Assembly (NCBI GenBank): GCA_963920665.1
Contig: OY987273.1
Coordinates: 16,308,501-16,372,500, forward strand
Origin: Straminergon stramineum
Taxonomy: Eukaryota > Streptophyta > Bryopsida > Hypnales > Calliergonaceae
Length of the DNA: 64,000 nt
Direction of reading: 5' to 3'
The notes under the pieces were generated by a model. It saw nothing but the letters and a program-made list of their open reading frames with translations. It was not told the origin of the DNA and ran no database searches. The translations under genes and the position numbers were made by a program. Shown piece after piece: positions 1 through 13,180 of this stretch; within the stretch, counting starts at the first letter, position 1; each line of letters begins with the position of its first letter.

Positions 1-3000
1 TATAGGTTCTAGACTATCTATGAAATTGCTCATGTAAAATGGAACTTGAGCTGAGTCCAAGACAATAGTGAAGAGATATTGCTTGTTGTCCACTTGTCTA
101 ATTTGGGTAGTCACGTAATGTATTTTGATCATGGATTCAATGTTTGGAGATATCGACTTGATTTTCTCTTAGTATAAAATTGTATATTTTGGATCCCCAT
201 CCTTGTATTTTGTAGAGAAACAAATGTTGTTGGTGAAGGGAATCATGTGTAGACTCTAGCATTCAATTTTCTCTGGATTCTGCATCTTCCAATATTCTCC
301 TTCATTGTCCAAATCATCTCCATCATCATCATCTCTTATTATATTCATTCTTTTGTAGAATGCTTCAAGTTTTGGGACTTGTTCTTCCATTCTTTAAGAG
401 CACGAATTTTGTTAGATAGTCTTATAATTTTGTTCGATTCGACCTACACTACATTGTCACTAGAAAATGAATAACATGACATTTTAGCAATTGTCTTGTG
501 TGTTCTATCCTTCATTGAAGGAATGGATTTTTTTATTCATGTCTACACTTCATGAACTTTTAAATACTTCTTCTATAGGGGTTATTGGTGTTTATGTAGA
601 CTATATGTTTTTTTATCATTTTAGGTCGATTCGACCTAATTGTTGATATTTTTTTTGTTAGTTTTCAATCTCTAATTTATTCTAGTATACTGAAAGGTTG
701 CATTACCACTTAACCCTAAACCCTACAATATTGATTTAAGAATATGAATTAGGAAAACATTACTTGTTTAGGTTGTGTCCACCTAATTTCTTTCTTAATC
801 ACTTGAATAAGATTTCTTATTTAGCTTCATTATTGATTTTGATGTTTTATAGAGACATTGGTTTTTTTGGGTTTAGGTCGAGTCGACCTAAAACAATCCT
901 TTCTATTCCTTATACTAATTTATTGAGTTTTTGAGGGACTTCTTTAAGTATAGTTGTGTTCATCTACTTTGTCAAGCTAGAAATTTGTGCGGAATATGTG
1001 TTTGGTCTCTACTTAAAAATTTTTTATATGTAGATCTTTCTGTTTTGTACTTGATTTTAGCTCAATCCGAGCTAAAAGTACGATTGGATTTATTTCATAA
1101 GTCATCGATCTAGTTGTTTTAGTTCAAATCAAGCTAAATAGGTGTTATTTTCATCCTTTTTGTTGTAAATTTGACTTAGCCATTCTGGTCATCATTGGAG
1201 TTGACCTAAACTAACATTGACCTAAATTGCAGTCGACCTAGATTTCCTAAGACATTGAAATTTCAAATGCTTGACAATTGCTCATGCTACATACTTGGAT
1301 TACTAGCAAGCATATACTGAAAATTAGCTCTTGAAATTGGAAATTGATTTTGCATAATGTAGGTACGAATGGCAATTAGAAACAAACTATAGAGCGAAAT
1401 CAATATCTACTACTAACTTACTGCTCCTACTTGCAATTCCGTGAGTTCTTTTCACAACTACAATCTCTAAGAACACATTCTCTATTTCCATTAACATTAC
1501 CAATCAAAGAATTGCACAAAATCATTAACCCTAATTTTTGACTTGCAACTAAGGTTTCTTGCATTGATCTGATAGATGTTTGAAATAAGCAATGGGGCAA
1601 GGATATAACATTGTACACCTACAAACCTAAAACCCTGGATTTAAGCCGAATACTTGCATCCACTCTCTAGATTTTGAATAAACTACCACGTAGAACTCTG
1701 TACTTGAAACTACAAGTTCAACAAAAGTGTACAAATTCTCATAACATAGAATTGCACCTATGTCAATGAGTCACAAAATTCCTACCACTTGGATTCTAAT
1801 ACCCTACTCATAAATGGGTAATGGAATTCGTTACTCAAAATTCAAAAAATCCACTTTGCAAACTAGAAGAGTACAACTATGAAGCAAATAGGATAAGAGT
1901 GCAATACAATTCCCCTCAACAAAATGAAGCATCACATGTTGAGTATACAAACAAATTGAATCCAAACATTTCTTTTTTGCAAAGCACAAGTTAGTTCCTT
2001 TCAATCCAACAAGCATGCCAATCTTTCCAACAAATAAAAGAAACTCAGGACCCCAACAAACAAGTGAATCAAAAAACCAATCAGCAAAGACTTTTAGAAA
2101 TAACAAAAACCACCCTAAACCCTAAGTCACTTCCTTTCAATCAAAAGTATATGCATATCATCCCATCGAGAAAAAGAAACTCACAAGTACACTAGCAAAT
2201 AAGTGAATCAAAGAACCAAACTAAGCTCTAAACAATTATCCTACAAGCAAAAGTCCCCAAACCTAAATGCAAGAACTGGCGGACCTTCAATGTTGAAGGA
2301 AGGTGTGTAAATTCCATGGATTGTGAAACCAAAATTGTAGCTTACAAACGGTTGATCTCAAGTATACAATCAAATGTTGTTGATGCTCAATGCAAACATG
2401 GAACTTACACCCTCACACTCCCAAAGAAGCAAGTTGTTTGCTCTTGCACTCACACTGACAAAGAAATTGCTCACAATGACACTTGCAAAGATGCACATCG
2501 CTCACACTTACATTGAAAAAATAGTCAGTCGTACTCAAAGAAGACGCTCGCTTCCCCAACACTTCAATTGTAGTCACAAGCATACAAAACCATAGAAGCA
2601 AAAGTGTAGAAATGAAGGAGCCAACAATTTTCTAAGTGAGGGAGATAACCTCCCAATGCACCATGTCGAGTTGTCATTCTTCACCAAGCCTAAGAAACTG
2701 AGCCAGCTAGTCTGGGTTGGATCCAAAGTTATGAACTCGTTTGTAGGCTCCTTGACCTTCCAAACTTAGGCCCACCTAAGCCTACACGTTTAGACCTTTT
2801 TTTGGACCTTTTTGGTGAAGTGCAAAAGTAGCAATATTAGATGTTTAAAGTGGTGCTCCAAATCCTAATATTCATCCAAGTATTGGAGAGACTATATCAC
2901 AATAGCTCATATCGCATTTCCATAATTCTATTTTCATCCATAATTTGGCGATTTCATCCAAGATTTTTTTTCATTCACAGTTCTTTGGCAATTTCATCTA

Positions 3001-6000
3001 AAATTTTATCGTTCATGTTCTTTGGGCCTAGTGCAAGGCTCAATATTTTAATAGTGCAATTTGACGAGAAATTGCCAAAAAAAATTTGGTTCAAACATAG
3101 TGCACCAAAACATGTGCAAATTTTCCTTGAGTTCTATTAATCTTTAACCCTTAAGGAACGAACTCATGATCTTGTAAATAATCCATGCTGGTGTTAAAAA
3201 ATTCATAAGCACTCGTGATTGTGGAAATCATGCATTGTTCATATTGCTAGAATCACTAATGTAAAGGAATCCATAAGCACTCATTGGAACTTGAACTACT
3301 ATTGAACATTTGTCATTGTCACTCAATATTTTGAAGATGAATAGTTTGTTGCACTTCTATTCTAGACAAAGATGTTTTCTGGCATCCATCAAACACAAAA
3401 TACCTGCCTCAACGTAATAGGTCGACGCCCTATTTTAAATGGCATAGGCGTTTAACTCTTTAATGACCACAGTGCCCTCTTTGACCATCCCAATGCCTAG
3501 TTTTCAGCAGCCCTTTTTTAAACTTTTTGAAAAAATGTCAAGATGGTGATCATTTAAAATTTAGTAAAGTATTGTATTTTTACATTCATCTATCTCTTTG
3601 ACCCAAAAATACTTTTCAATCATATTCATGCACTTTTTCATCTAAATGTGGCAAATTCATCCACATTTAAATAGAAATGGAATGTATTTTGGTGAATAAA
3701 GATTACTTTTTCCTAGCCAAAATGACAAATTTATTTTGAAAGACATGGAAATGATCCCTTTTGGAAACAATTGACATTATATAAGACAAAAAAAAACTCA
3801 TTCAAAGCCAAACTACTATAGAAGATCTTCCATTTGACCTCCTAATTTCAAGGATGTATACTTGCAATTCAATCCTACATAGGAGAATTCCTTGTCATTC
3901 ATCAAACAAACAACTACTACATTGTTTATGGATTAAACATGGTGGTATCCATACATGAAATTGGCATATGTTGTTTACTATATTAGGTTCTTTATTTTGT
4001 TTGTTTGTTATGGTGAGACCTTTGAACCTAACATTCCCAATAGCACTTTTGGTGTTGATGGATTTATGGTTCAAGTGGTTTAGGACTTGTTTTGTAGCCT
4101 TTAGAGGTATAGTGTGAAAGTTCTAGATTTTTCAATTATTTTTTAATAAAAAAATTGAATTAATTTATCTTATATTAAAGACTGAAAATAAAATTTCATA
4201 TTGCATATCCGAATTCCACATAGTACATAAATAAAAAAATCACTATAATTAAGACCTTTCATTGTGGCAATGGCACAATCGAATATAGTACTTTTTTAAT
4301 CCTATCTCATCACCATTGAGACAAGGACATTTGGATACCATATGCAAAATTTATGTTTAGTACTATGTTCTATAAAGGAATGTTTTAACACTTGTCCACA
4401 TATTACATATGTTTCTATTGGCAAAATTGTTTTCCTAGCTTGAATGGCTAACTTGAGAGAACGAATACTTTATACCCCATTTTGGTTTAGTCTAATGTCC
4501 AATGCCTTCAAGGGATTAAAAGCTTCGGGGTTTAGGATTAAATGTTGAGCAAAAATAATGAAATAATATTCAAGTCTTAGTGAAAAGTAGGATAATGAGG
4601 CTATCACTTTTATCCCAATTGATGAGCACCAATGTCAACATTTGACACCCAATAGAAAATTAAAAAATTTCTATGAATATATATAAATAGTACATAGTAA
4701 TGGTTCACTAAAATGGTCCTCTTGTGAACCTATACACAATCTGAACATTAACTAACCTTAAAGAAGGTCAAGGAGGTCATAAACCTTTAAAAATTAACAA
4801 ATTAATTTTCATTCGCCTAAGAAGATTAATGACCATTAGATTTTGTAATAAAAAAATTTAGGATGTTTAGTACCTCATTGGGAAAAAAATAAGTATCATC
4901 TTTGAATTAAAGTAAAGGGGAGAAGAAAAGTATTCATTTTTGCAAATAATGTATTAAATGACATTCAAGAAAAAATAATAATCCTTCCACTGTATTGTAG
5001 AGAAATCAAATCATACAAGGAAATTAATTTGTATGAAAACAAAATGGTGAAGAGGGAAAAAATAATACAATTTCATTGTTAACATTAGAAAGATTTAGGA
5101 TTGTTAGGAAGAAAACATTTAATGCTCACCTCTTTCTAGTTTTTGAAAAAAACTAAAGAAATTTGAATCCAACAATATACTAACAATTGAAGAAATTACA
5201 TCATAGAAGTCATTCAATATGTACATTCAAGTAGACATGGAAACAATAACGTGTAAGTTGTAAACATTTCTAAGGCCTACAATTGATGAAGATATTGATT
5301 TCCACACTATTTTATTTTTAACTACAACAAGATCAATTAAATGAACCATATCTTATATATTCAAAGAAACAATTGAATTATAAAAGTAATTTCATTTTTA
5401 TGATGAGGTACGATAGGAAGAAATAGTGCAAGCTCTTAAAATTTCAAGGATTGACAGTACAAGTTTAAATTTATTATATTGGTTTGACTCCCTTCTCCAA
5501 CAATATTGAAAGAACAAGAAAATTGCAGTTTAGGTTATTTAGTGAAATTAAATCATAGAAGTCATTTAATCTATGAACAACATGAAATTGAGTACAAATA
5601 TCACTAGAAGAAAATTGCATTGAAATCCATATGATTGTCTAATGTTTTTGTGTTAGAGAAAGAATTTCACAAGGTTGCTACATGTAAGGTTGTATTTTGT
5701 ATTCACTACCATGTAGAAGATAACAGGTTGTGTTGGCTATGACATTGCCATTGTCTCCCACAGTTTCACGTTTTTGATTCCTGTTTAGAGTAACAGACAT
5801 CATGTTTGGCTAAACATATGATTCCCAACATGCTATATACATTTTAGAATGAGATGTGTTGTCTATGTGGAAGACAATATGGATGCCTTTCTGTTTCCCT
5901 AGAAGCGACTGATAGGGCAATTCTTTATTTAAGTCCTTTGATTCATTGATTGTAGTTAGTTGTATGTCAAATACATTGAGGAATGAACATATGACAACTC

Positions 6001-6700
6001 CATGGCTATGTATGGTTCCTTTGTTGGCAATTAAAAATGTTTAGCAATTGAAAATATTTTTTTTAATAGATATTACGTGTAGGATTAGATAGTCATGTTA
6101 ATTCCTATATTCTTGTATGAGGGGCTAAGTTTTCTAGTCTTTGTTCTATCATATATGTGCATGATTTATTTTGTAGCTAATGTATTTATATCATGTAGAA
6201 GCGTGAAAATTGGAAAACCACATTGACAATGTGTCGAAGTTTTGATCTTCAATACATTTTGCTTAACATTGTCTAGTTTCAGTGAATTGCTTTCAAATAT
6301 TTGAATGAAAAGTACCTTCCCTACAATAAACACTTCCATGCTTTTGGAAAAATAGCTATAGTGCGTGCATTAGGGATATTGTTTGAAATGCAAGTACATT
6401 TTTTACAACATATTGAAATTGACAATTTCCATTTTTGTAAGTGGAAAAGTGAACTTCATCCCCCTTAAGAATGTGTCACCATGTCTGTTAGGCAATCACT
6501 AACTGAACACATACAAATGTGTATGCAAGAGATTTTTAGAGTAGAAGACCTTACACCTACAAAGAGTTTATCATATTGCACACTTTTGCCTTCTCATGAA
6601 CATGGATGCACTTTGTCCTCTACTACAATGTACGTCCCTTACATATATTCAGTGAGAAAAATTAGATGGTCATGATTTCTACAAGTGCTGGTGGACAAAG
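1..6700. other. AT-rich intergenic DNA, no gene recognised
   Basis: I see no protein with recognisable motifs on either strand. The open frames here are short (60-100 codons), lack domain signatures and have skewed composition. The only structured signals are the short palindromes near 432-1242, described separately, and one telomere-like AACCCTAAACCCTA stretch near 712-725. This is probably old decayed repeat DNA. Confidence 0.6.
432..1242. repeat. Cluster of short dyad-symmetric motifs (AGGTCGA-N-TCGACCT)
   Basis: Perfect palindromes with one central base occur at 621-639 (arms TTAGGTCGA/TCGACCTAA) and 872-892 (arms TTTAGGTCGA/TCGACCTAAA). Half or near-half copies occur at 432-447 and 1230-1240. 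A related palindrome with different bases and a 5-base centre is at 1055-1077 (arms TTTTAGCTC/GAGCTAAAA). I do not recognise the family. They could be protein-binding dyads, hairpins or terminal sequences of tiny elements. Confidence 0.5.
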
Positions 6701-7079
6701 TCTACTATCTACAACATACACCCAAAACCTCTTCTTTCTGCAAATTCACCATTGACGCTTCCAATGTTTGCAATATTGTAGTGCTTGTCCAAACATTGTG
6801 AATACAAACTTGAAAAACATGCCACGGAATGTTTGGAAAACATGTAATTTCTGAGTTATAGAATTTGATTTTTCCCTTATGAGCTTGCACAATAGGCATT
6901 TCTAACACATATTATCATGGATGCCAACAACTGACTTCATAGCAATAGCCCTCATCATGCGAAAATTATTTGGTAACTATGAAAACATCAATTAACTCAT
7001 ACCTATTGTCTTTGCTATAGAATTTGAAGACCTTTAAAGTTGGAAATCAATCTCTGCCTAGTGCTAGAATATCAAGCTA

Positions 7080-9265
7080 TAGCCTCACAACATTGGAATC
7101 ACCACGGCAACCTCACTTCTATTCCACAAATGAACTTCTAGTCCCCTACATTACTTTGTCTTCTTTCAAGATTGTTTGAAAAAAACACTTGTTGGCATTG
7201 GGTTGGAAAAGAAAATGAAGTAGCTCCCAATGACATCTAAGCTGAGAAATTAGCTATAGTGAATCCATACTTGTCTTGCATTACATTTGCATTCGTTGCA
7301 CCAAATTTTGTTGGCACCTATGTACAAACTAGTACAATGCAACAATGGCTTCGATAGTCCAACTCTAGAATTTCTTGAATCCACCCTACAAACTCAACGC
7401 TCTCCCAACTTCTTTGTTGACAAATGACCCTTCCTTTACTACAAAGAAACACTAACGCTGCAATTCTATTGTCATGAGTATATTTGTCCTCCTCAGCACT
7501 TTTCACCCGCAAATGCATTCCATGCACATACATGGCCCTATAACATGTAGCCACTATCTCTGGCAACTTAGAGGCTTGAATGACATTTGCTAATGGCTTG
7601 TTCGGTCCACTACAAGTATTCTGAACTTCCACTTCCAACCACTCTAAAAATTCAGGCAATCTTTGAAATTCGTAGAGGTATCTCACAGTGCTATTGCAGC
7701 CATGTTCATGTGCATAGCTGCGAGTGAATTTTGCATGTTTTGTAATCCTTTCTTCATAAGCCACATCATATTTTCTGTTCCACATCGCAGAATCCACTGC
7801 AAGGTTTCAGGAAGACAATTATTGAAAGGAGAGAACCTATCATGTCCACAACATTTTGACATGCTTTTTTCAAAGCTATGTTTTGAACAGAATCACATCA
7901 CCTTCTTTCTTTTCTATCGGGACATTCACTTTTAGTTCCATCGACATTCAAAACATGACATGGTTATATATGCAAAACTAGTAGCAGGATCCTACTTCTT
8001 GTACTACTTTCGCGGGTTTTTTATATATCCTAACACAAATTCTACTTCTCCTAGCACAATAGAGTTCCTTCATTTGAACAAGCAGACATCACTTCTACAC
8101 TCATTGTCTCCATTGCTCTAGGTCCACTGAGTTGGAAAGCACAAAATCGTGTGTCCAATGCAGGAATTGGTGTAACATTGATCTTGCCCAACCACTTCTT
8201 TGTAGTACTTTGTCGTTCATGCATTGTTCTTCTTTGTCATCCTACACTGTTCGACTAGTCCCTTCAAAACATTGCAAGTATTCTGTACAATACCCTAAGG
8301 TTTCCGACATAGCATAGCCCTTAGCCATGCTAGCTTTAGGGTGGGAATACATTCTCATATATTCTTTGAGAGTTTTCATATACCTCTCAATTGGATACAT
8401 CCATTGACAATGTATTGGTCTACAAATGTACAACTCCTCTACAAGATGAATCATTAAGTGTGACATGATGTCCATAAATGTTGGTGGGAAAACTTTTTCC
8501 AACAAGCAAAGTGCATGAGCAACATCAATCATGTCTGCATCTCTGCTTGAAATTTTGATTTCTCTTTTGTACAATCTCTGAAAAACTCGATTGACTTCAA
8601 TCACAACTTGCCAAACCTCTTCTGTCAATGCATTACACAATGCCAACAAAAGTACCTGCATGTATACATGCAATTCAAAGTAGAAAAAGCAAAACTCATA
8701 TGTACATTGCTCATCTCATTTTGAAATTGAAGACTTCTTGTAGAACCGAATATATTTTTTCTTGAATGAGCAGCACCATCTTCTCACAACCATAACCCAA
8801 AACATTATCATCGTTCTCTTCCTATCTTTACATCTACCTACTCCATCAACATTGTAACTCCCTTCACTACCCTCTATATACAAAGCGTGTGGGAGAAGTG
8901 CTGAGCTGTACACCTGATGCATGAGGACATGAAAACCATAGGACTTCAAGTAACGCAACTTTCCCTCTTCAAGGCATTTGTGAATGGCACCGACATAATT
9001 GGTCAGAGTTTTCAATGACTTTATAATTTGCATAACTGTAGTCTTCTCAATAGTGTTCAAAATGTATGGAGCTCGTAGGAATGTGAAAGTCTTTTTGAGC
9101 ATTTTGAGTAGGTTGCAACTAGAGGTCTAGTCGAATGCTCATAGCCTCTATGTCTTGCCTATTGCCTATTGAGTCCTTCATTTTGCATATAGTCTTCGTG
9201 ATGTTTTCACAGAGGTTTTTCTCATAGTGCATCGTATCTAGTACATGACGAATAAGTAGTTTCTA
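7080..9265 (-). pseudogene. CACTA (En/Spm) TNP2-type transposase relic
   Basis: Reading the minus strand from 9265, the first exon fragment follows a possible acceptor (TTTTGTAG) and contains LDTMHYEKNLCENI, the degenerate counterpart of the D-x-M-H-x-E-K-N-V signature of plant TNP2 transposases. At 9102-8716 comes LKSYGFHVLMHQV, the 'LKSHDxHVLMQ' segment. At 8673-8242 lies a DUF4218-like block with FPPTFMDIMSHLMIHLVEEL and WMYPIERYMK. At 7797-7318 and beyond is a DUF4216-like block with IQEILELDY, and past a stop KYGFTIANFS and QCQQVFF. Frames are broken by stops and shifts, so it is dead. Upstream catalytic exons and termini were not found; this is a C-terminal two-thirds fragment. Confidence 0.8.
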
Positions 9266-9299
9266 CAAAACAAGACAGAGAAAATAGGAGCATTGAATG

Positions 9300-10730
9300 G
9301 TAACCTTCGTGAGAAGCATGTCACATTCTATGTCTTCAATTCCTTTTGTTGTAAGCAGCTAGAGCTACCACCTAGTGAAACCAGTGATCTACTTCAACAA
9401 CACTCTTCTTCATTTTACTAATTGCTTACCACTATTATTCATTGACAATTTAATATTTGGTTGTCTTCAAGCATGCTTTATAGTCTTCCAACATATTGCA
9501 CTCTCAAATGAGATTTGTTTCCTTCAATTCATATTACTTCATGCTCTCAATCCTCTCGTCATATGCCACTTTTGCTATGGCCCACTCATTAAAATATAAG
9601 AAACTTGCTCAATACTAAATTGCAAACATTTACAATCATTACAATGAAACAAATGGAACAAATAGGGTTCTAAGTGAAATCCTTCCAATGGAAAAGGCAG
9701 CCTTTTGTTGGATGGTATGGGCAAGGGAACTACATGAACAATCCTCTATATCATCTAGACTCATGAAAGGGCTCTTGAGGTATTGTGAGTGTTTATTTAC
9801 CCACCCATGGTAAACAACTTCCACAACAGGTTCTTTTTATTTTGTCTTAATTTTATTTACTAACGGGTGTCTAAGCGTTGTCCACTTAGCCTTCCAAGCA
9901 ATGGACTCTTTCCTAAATCCTAAGTCCTAAGTTCAAAAAACCTTATTGGAAACAACCAAATTCACAAAGATTAGTCCTAAACAACATAGGGCTTTTCTAC
10001 TAAAATTGTATTAATCGACATACTTTGAAAATTAATAAAATTTAGATTATTTAATAACTTACCTCATTTTGGAAGTTATTTGGCACGTTGTTGTATAGAT
10101 CATTGGATTCTCCTTCATTTGCCATTTTTTGCTTATAGCTTGAAGAGTGGATTTTAATTACAAGTTGGCAATTATAGCTACCAGTAATTTTTTCTATCCT
10201 TTCTCACTATTTAAATCACTTATTCTATTCTACAAGTTGACTTGGAAGGATATGGTTTTTGATAAGATTTCATTAATTCAAGGCAACTTTCTAATCTATC
10301 CTATTTTCTGTGGTTCTAATCGATTCTTTAAGATTTTCTTGATTTCTATCAAATTTCTATCTAATTCAAGCTTTTGTACTCCTTCATTCTATCATGCAAA
10401 TTTGAGTTTGTGACTTCTAATCTTGTTGTGCACTTGCTACAACTTCTAAGAGAGAAAGAGTAGTGAGATTAGTGTTGGTTGCTATTTTTTCTCCAAACTA
10501 TGATAGTTTTCCTTCTCAACCTATTCCTATGACTAACCTATTTTAATTCTACTTGAAAATTGTTTGGTTTTGGTTTTGGTTTGGTACCTCTCTATTCTTC
10601 CTCTCTTCTACTTTCCATAGATTGATTCCACCTTCTACCTTAGTTCCTAAGAAAAATAAAAAAATAAAAAAAAATAAAACCTTCAATTTTCTTGAGAGGG
10701 GAGGGGATTAATTCCTCCTCTAGCCCCTGC
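9300..10730. other. Spacer without recognisable gene
   Basis: AT-rich sequence; open frames such as that at 10147-10413 are phenylalanine/leucine-rich and lack motifs. It may include decayed flanks of the CACTA relic to the left. No repeats or RNA genes were seen. Confidence 0.5.
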
Positions 10731-10734
10731 CTTG

Positions 10735-10985
10735 GCCTGCAGCCCTAGTAGGCGGGGCTTCTGCCGCTACAGGGCTCCCAGGCGGGGGCTCCTCCCAACT
10801 AGGGTCTCCAAGCGGGGGCTCCCTGCTTGCCACTTGGCGGGGCTCCCCAGCTGGCCAGGAGGGCTCCTGCTTGGCGGGGCTCCCTAGCTGATCAAGGGGG
10901 CTCCTACCGCTGCCTAGCGGGGCTCCTGCCTGGGTCGAGGCTTCCCTGCCTGCAAAAGGGCTCCCTGGCCTTGGTAGGCCGTTTT
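10735..10985. repeat. GC-rich minisatellite (GGCGGGGCTCC-type)
   Basis: A sharply GC-rich island in AT-rich surroundings. It consists of degenerate units around 20-30 bp built on GGCGGGGCTCC and GCGGGGGCTCC with CTGCC/CAGC spacers, about ten copies. The unit differs from the GCGACTGCGGGT arrays further right. Open frames across it are repeat artefacts. Confidence 0.65.
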
Positions 10986-10989
10986 TTTG

Positions 10990-13125
10990 TTTTTTTTAAA
11001 TTTTGTTTTGATTCGTTTAGTTTAGTTTTTATTCCTCTACCTTCTATGAAAATTAGTCCCTCTACTTGCTATGAAAATTAGTCCCTCTACCTTCTTATGG
11101 AACTAGAAGATTTATGAGAAAGAGAATGTGATGAGATTTTGTTTTTGTTTTTTATGCTAACTTGATGAACTTTCTAACAATCTTGCTTTTGAGAAAAATT
11201 TTAGAACTCTAAAGTTCAAAGCTTCGCCATGTGGGAAACATTTGACAAACTAATATAACAATCCTAAGCTTGGAGGTTAAAGCTCCGTCGTGTTCCCCCA
11301 AAGCCCACTAAATTTCTATCTAGTTCTAAAAACCAAAGTCAAAGCTTCGCCGTCTTTTGATAAGCACGAAAATTGACATATAAAGATTTTGACAAAGGAA
11401 ACTTAAAAGAGGATGAATCAAGAGTGTTAGTACAAAAATTAGTACAAAAATTATAAACATAACAAGCTAGAGGTTTTCCTTAGGCGGCATCGCCAATCAT
11501 AAGGGAAGTATCCTCTAGAGTTAGTGTACAATACTCAAGTCCTGAACAAGGACTTGAATAAACAACAAATATACTAAAGAAAGAGTTAGTATAACCAAAA
11601 TACTACCAAATTTCAACCAAAATCTTCAAAAACAAGTACAAAGACAACACATAAGACTTGAAGGGAACCCAATGTCCTTCAAGGCTTACAAAATAGAAAC
11701 AAAAGGAGCTTGAAATGCTCCAAAAACACCACGTTTACAACTTTGGCTCAAAAATGGCCAAAAGTCCACAATTAATGGACCAACGTGTTTACAAAGCCAA
11801 AATAATGGCTAGAAGGGGTGATTTGAGAGAAGAATGAGTGCCCTTATATACTTTTTCAAGGGCACCCACCTCCTCTCATTTCAACATGGTAATCTTATCA
11901 ATTAGGATTTTCACCCTAATTTACCAATTTTGACTTTCTACACTGGTCAATTTTCTAACTTTTGGAGATTAACTCCAAATCACAAATGGATTGCGCCATT
12001 GGATTCAGAAGGCCATTTCTAGTCTGTAGGACCCCCCACCCCTTTTTCTAACTTCAAAATTTCAACGAAACCTAACGCCAACTTAACACCCAAAAGGGTT
12101 AAAAACCCATTTTTGGAGTTTGACTTTTTTGAAAAAGTAACTAGCCTAGGCTCTTAAGTAGGTGTGGGGGAGTAAGAAAAAACCTATCTTTGACCCCATT
12201 CCGCTCTTGTATGTTCCTGATCCACTGGTCAACTCCATCGTAATCTTTAAATTTTGTCAATTGTTGAGGAATCTTGCAAGTTCGGGTTCTTCTGACTATC
12301 GGAATGTCTTGAAACTTTTCGAAGCGTCTTATTAACATAAAAGAAGCTATTCTAATTTTTAGTGAGATTTTACCACCACCTGGAGAATTTTTAGGAATTT
12401 CTCATCGTAGATTTGGGTAGTTGACCGTTCGGAAAGGCATCTTCTGACTATCAAAAAATTCCGAAACTTTTTGTGGAACCTCCCATGGAATCAAAAAACA
12501 CATGTGTAGGCTCATATTTTTACTCTACACATCGGCCTAGGGGAACAAAATCCACCCCTTTATTTAATTATCGATGGCTAGGGAATCTTCCACATCAGTG
12601 GGAATCTTGGCAAACCGATTTCGCCGTTGTTTACCGGGCATGGTTCTAACCCTAAGTCACCTTCCTTGGACCAAAGATTCCTCTACGATCCCATCTTGGT
12701 ATTTTCAACATCTGTAAGCCAATAATTGGAGTTTCGCTATTTCGTCGATGAAATGGGGAAACTGGACCCTATCTCCGGGAATTGACCTATGTGCCTCACC
12801 AGGGTTCCCTCAACCAATATTAGCCAAGCGATGTCCTTTCTATGTGGGATTTTGAGCCTAGTATGCTCATATTTCGTAATTACCACGATTGGTTACGTTC
12901 TAACCTATTTACAAGTGAAATTTGAATCTAATTAGTAAAAACTCTCAAAATATGACCAAATACTATATTGGCATGTAACACACCTATTTTGGTTTTACAC
13001 TCTTTCTTGGGTTTTTTGTACTATTTTCCACACTTATTTTCATAAAAAAATTTAAAAAAAAAGATAAGTGAGTCCCTGGTGACGAAATAGGGGCTCACAG
13101 GTATGCACTCAAATCGGACACAGCA
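10990..13125. other. Unassigned sequence left of the large element
   Basis: No domain-bearing frame was found. Around 11,220, 11,285, 11,340 and 11,480 there are recurring AAAGCTTCGCCRT-like phrases, suggesting a decayed repeat. The last ~65 bases (13,072-13,135) are the left part of an exon interrupted by the MULE-like insertion. Confidence 0.45.
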
Positions 13126-13135
13126 TACAAGAATG
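13072..13135 (+). pseudogene. Left half of a RING-gene exon split by the MULE-like element
   Basis: A TGA at 13,069-13,071 is followed by an open frame to 13,135 that ends SDTAYKN in the target duplication. Removing the element and one 10-bp TSD joins this frame directly to the open frame that starts at 35,557 (VRSSHLCFVEK...). A possible acceptor (CTCACAG) ends at 13,100. The continuity is seen in the sequence; that it was a host or TE exon before the insertion is inference. Confidence 0.6.
13126..13135. other. Target site duplication, left copy
   Basis: TACAAGAATG directly abuts the left terminus and recurs perfectly at 35,548-35,557 directly after the right terminus. Ten bases is within the 9-11 bp duplication typical of Mutator-like elements. 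Confidence 0.8.
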
Positions 13136-13180
13136 CAACGACACTAGCGTGCGAGCTTGGAGCGGTGAGCTTGTAAGTTG
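13136..13180 (+). repeat. Left terminal inverted repeat of the MULE-like element
   Basis: Starts CAACGACA, then the 16-bp core CTAGCGTGCGAGCTTG, then GAGCGGTGAGCTTGT. The right end read inward is CAGGGTTG, the same core, then TGAGCTTGTGAG. The identical 8-bp offset of the core from both termini supports the end call. Confidence 0.75.

Noticed and set aside
7080..9265. CACTA relic as the autonomous partner of the nested CACTA
   Set aside because: It is broken, has no visible termini and nothing links it to the TIRs at 17,767 and 23,494.
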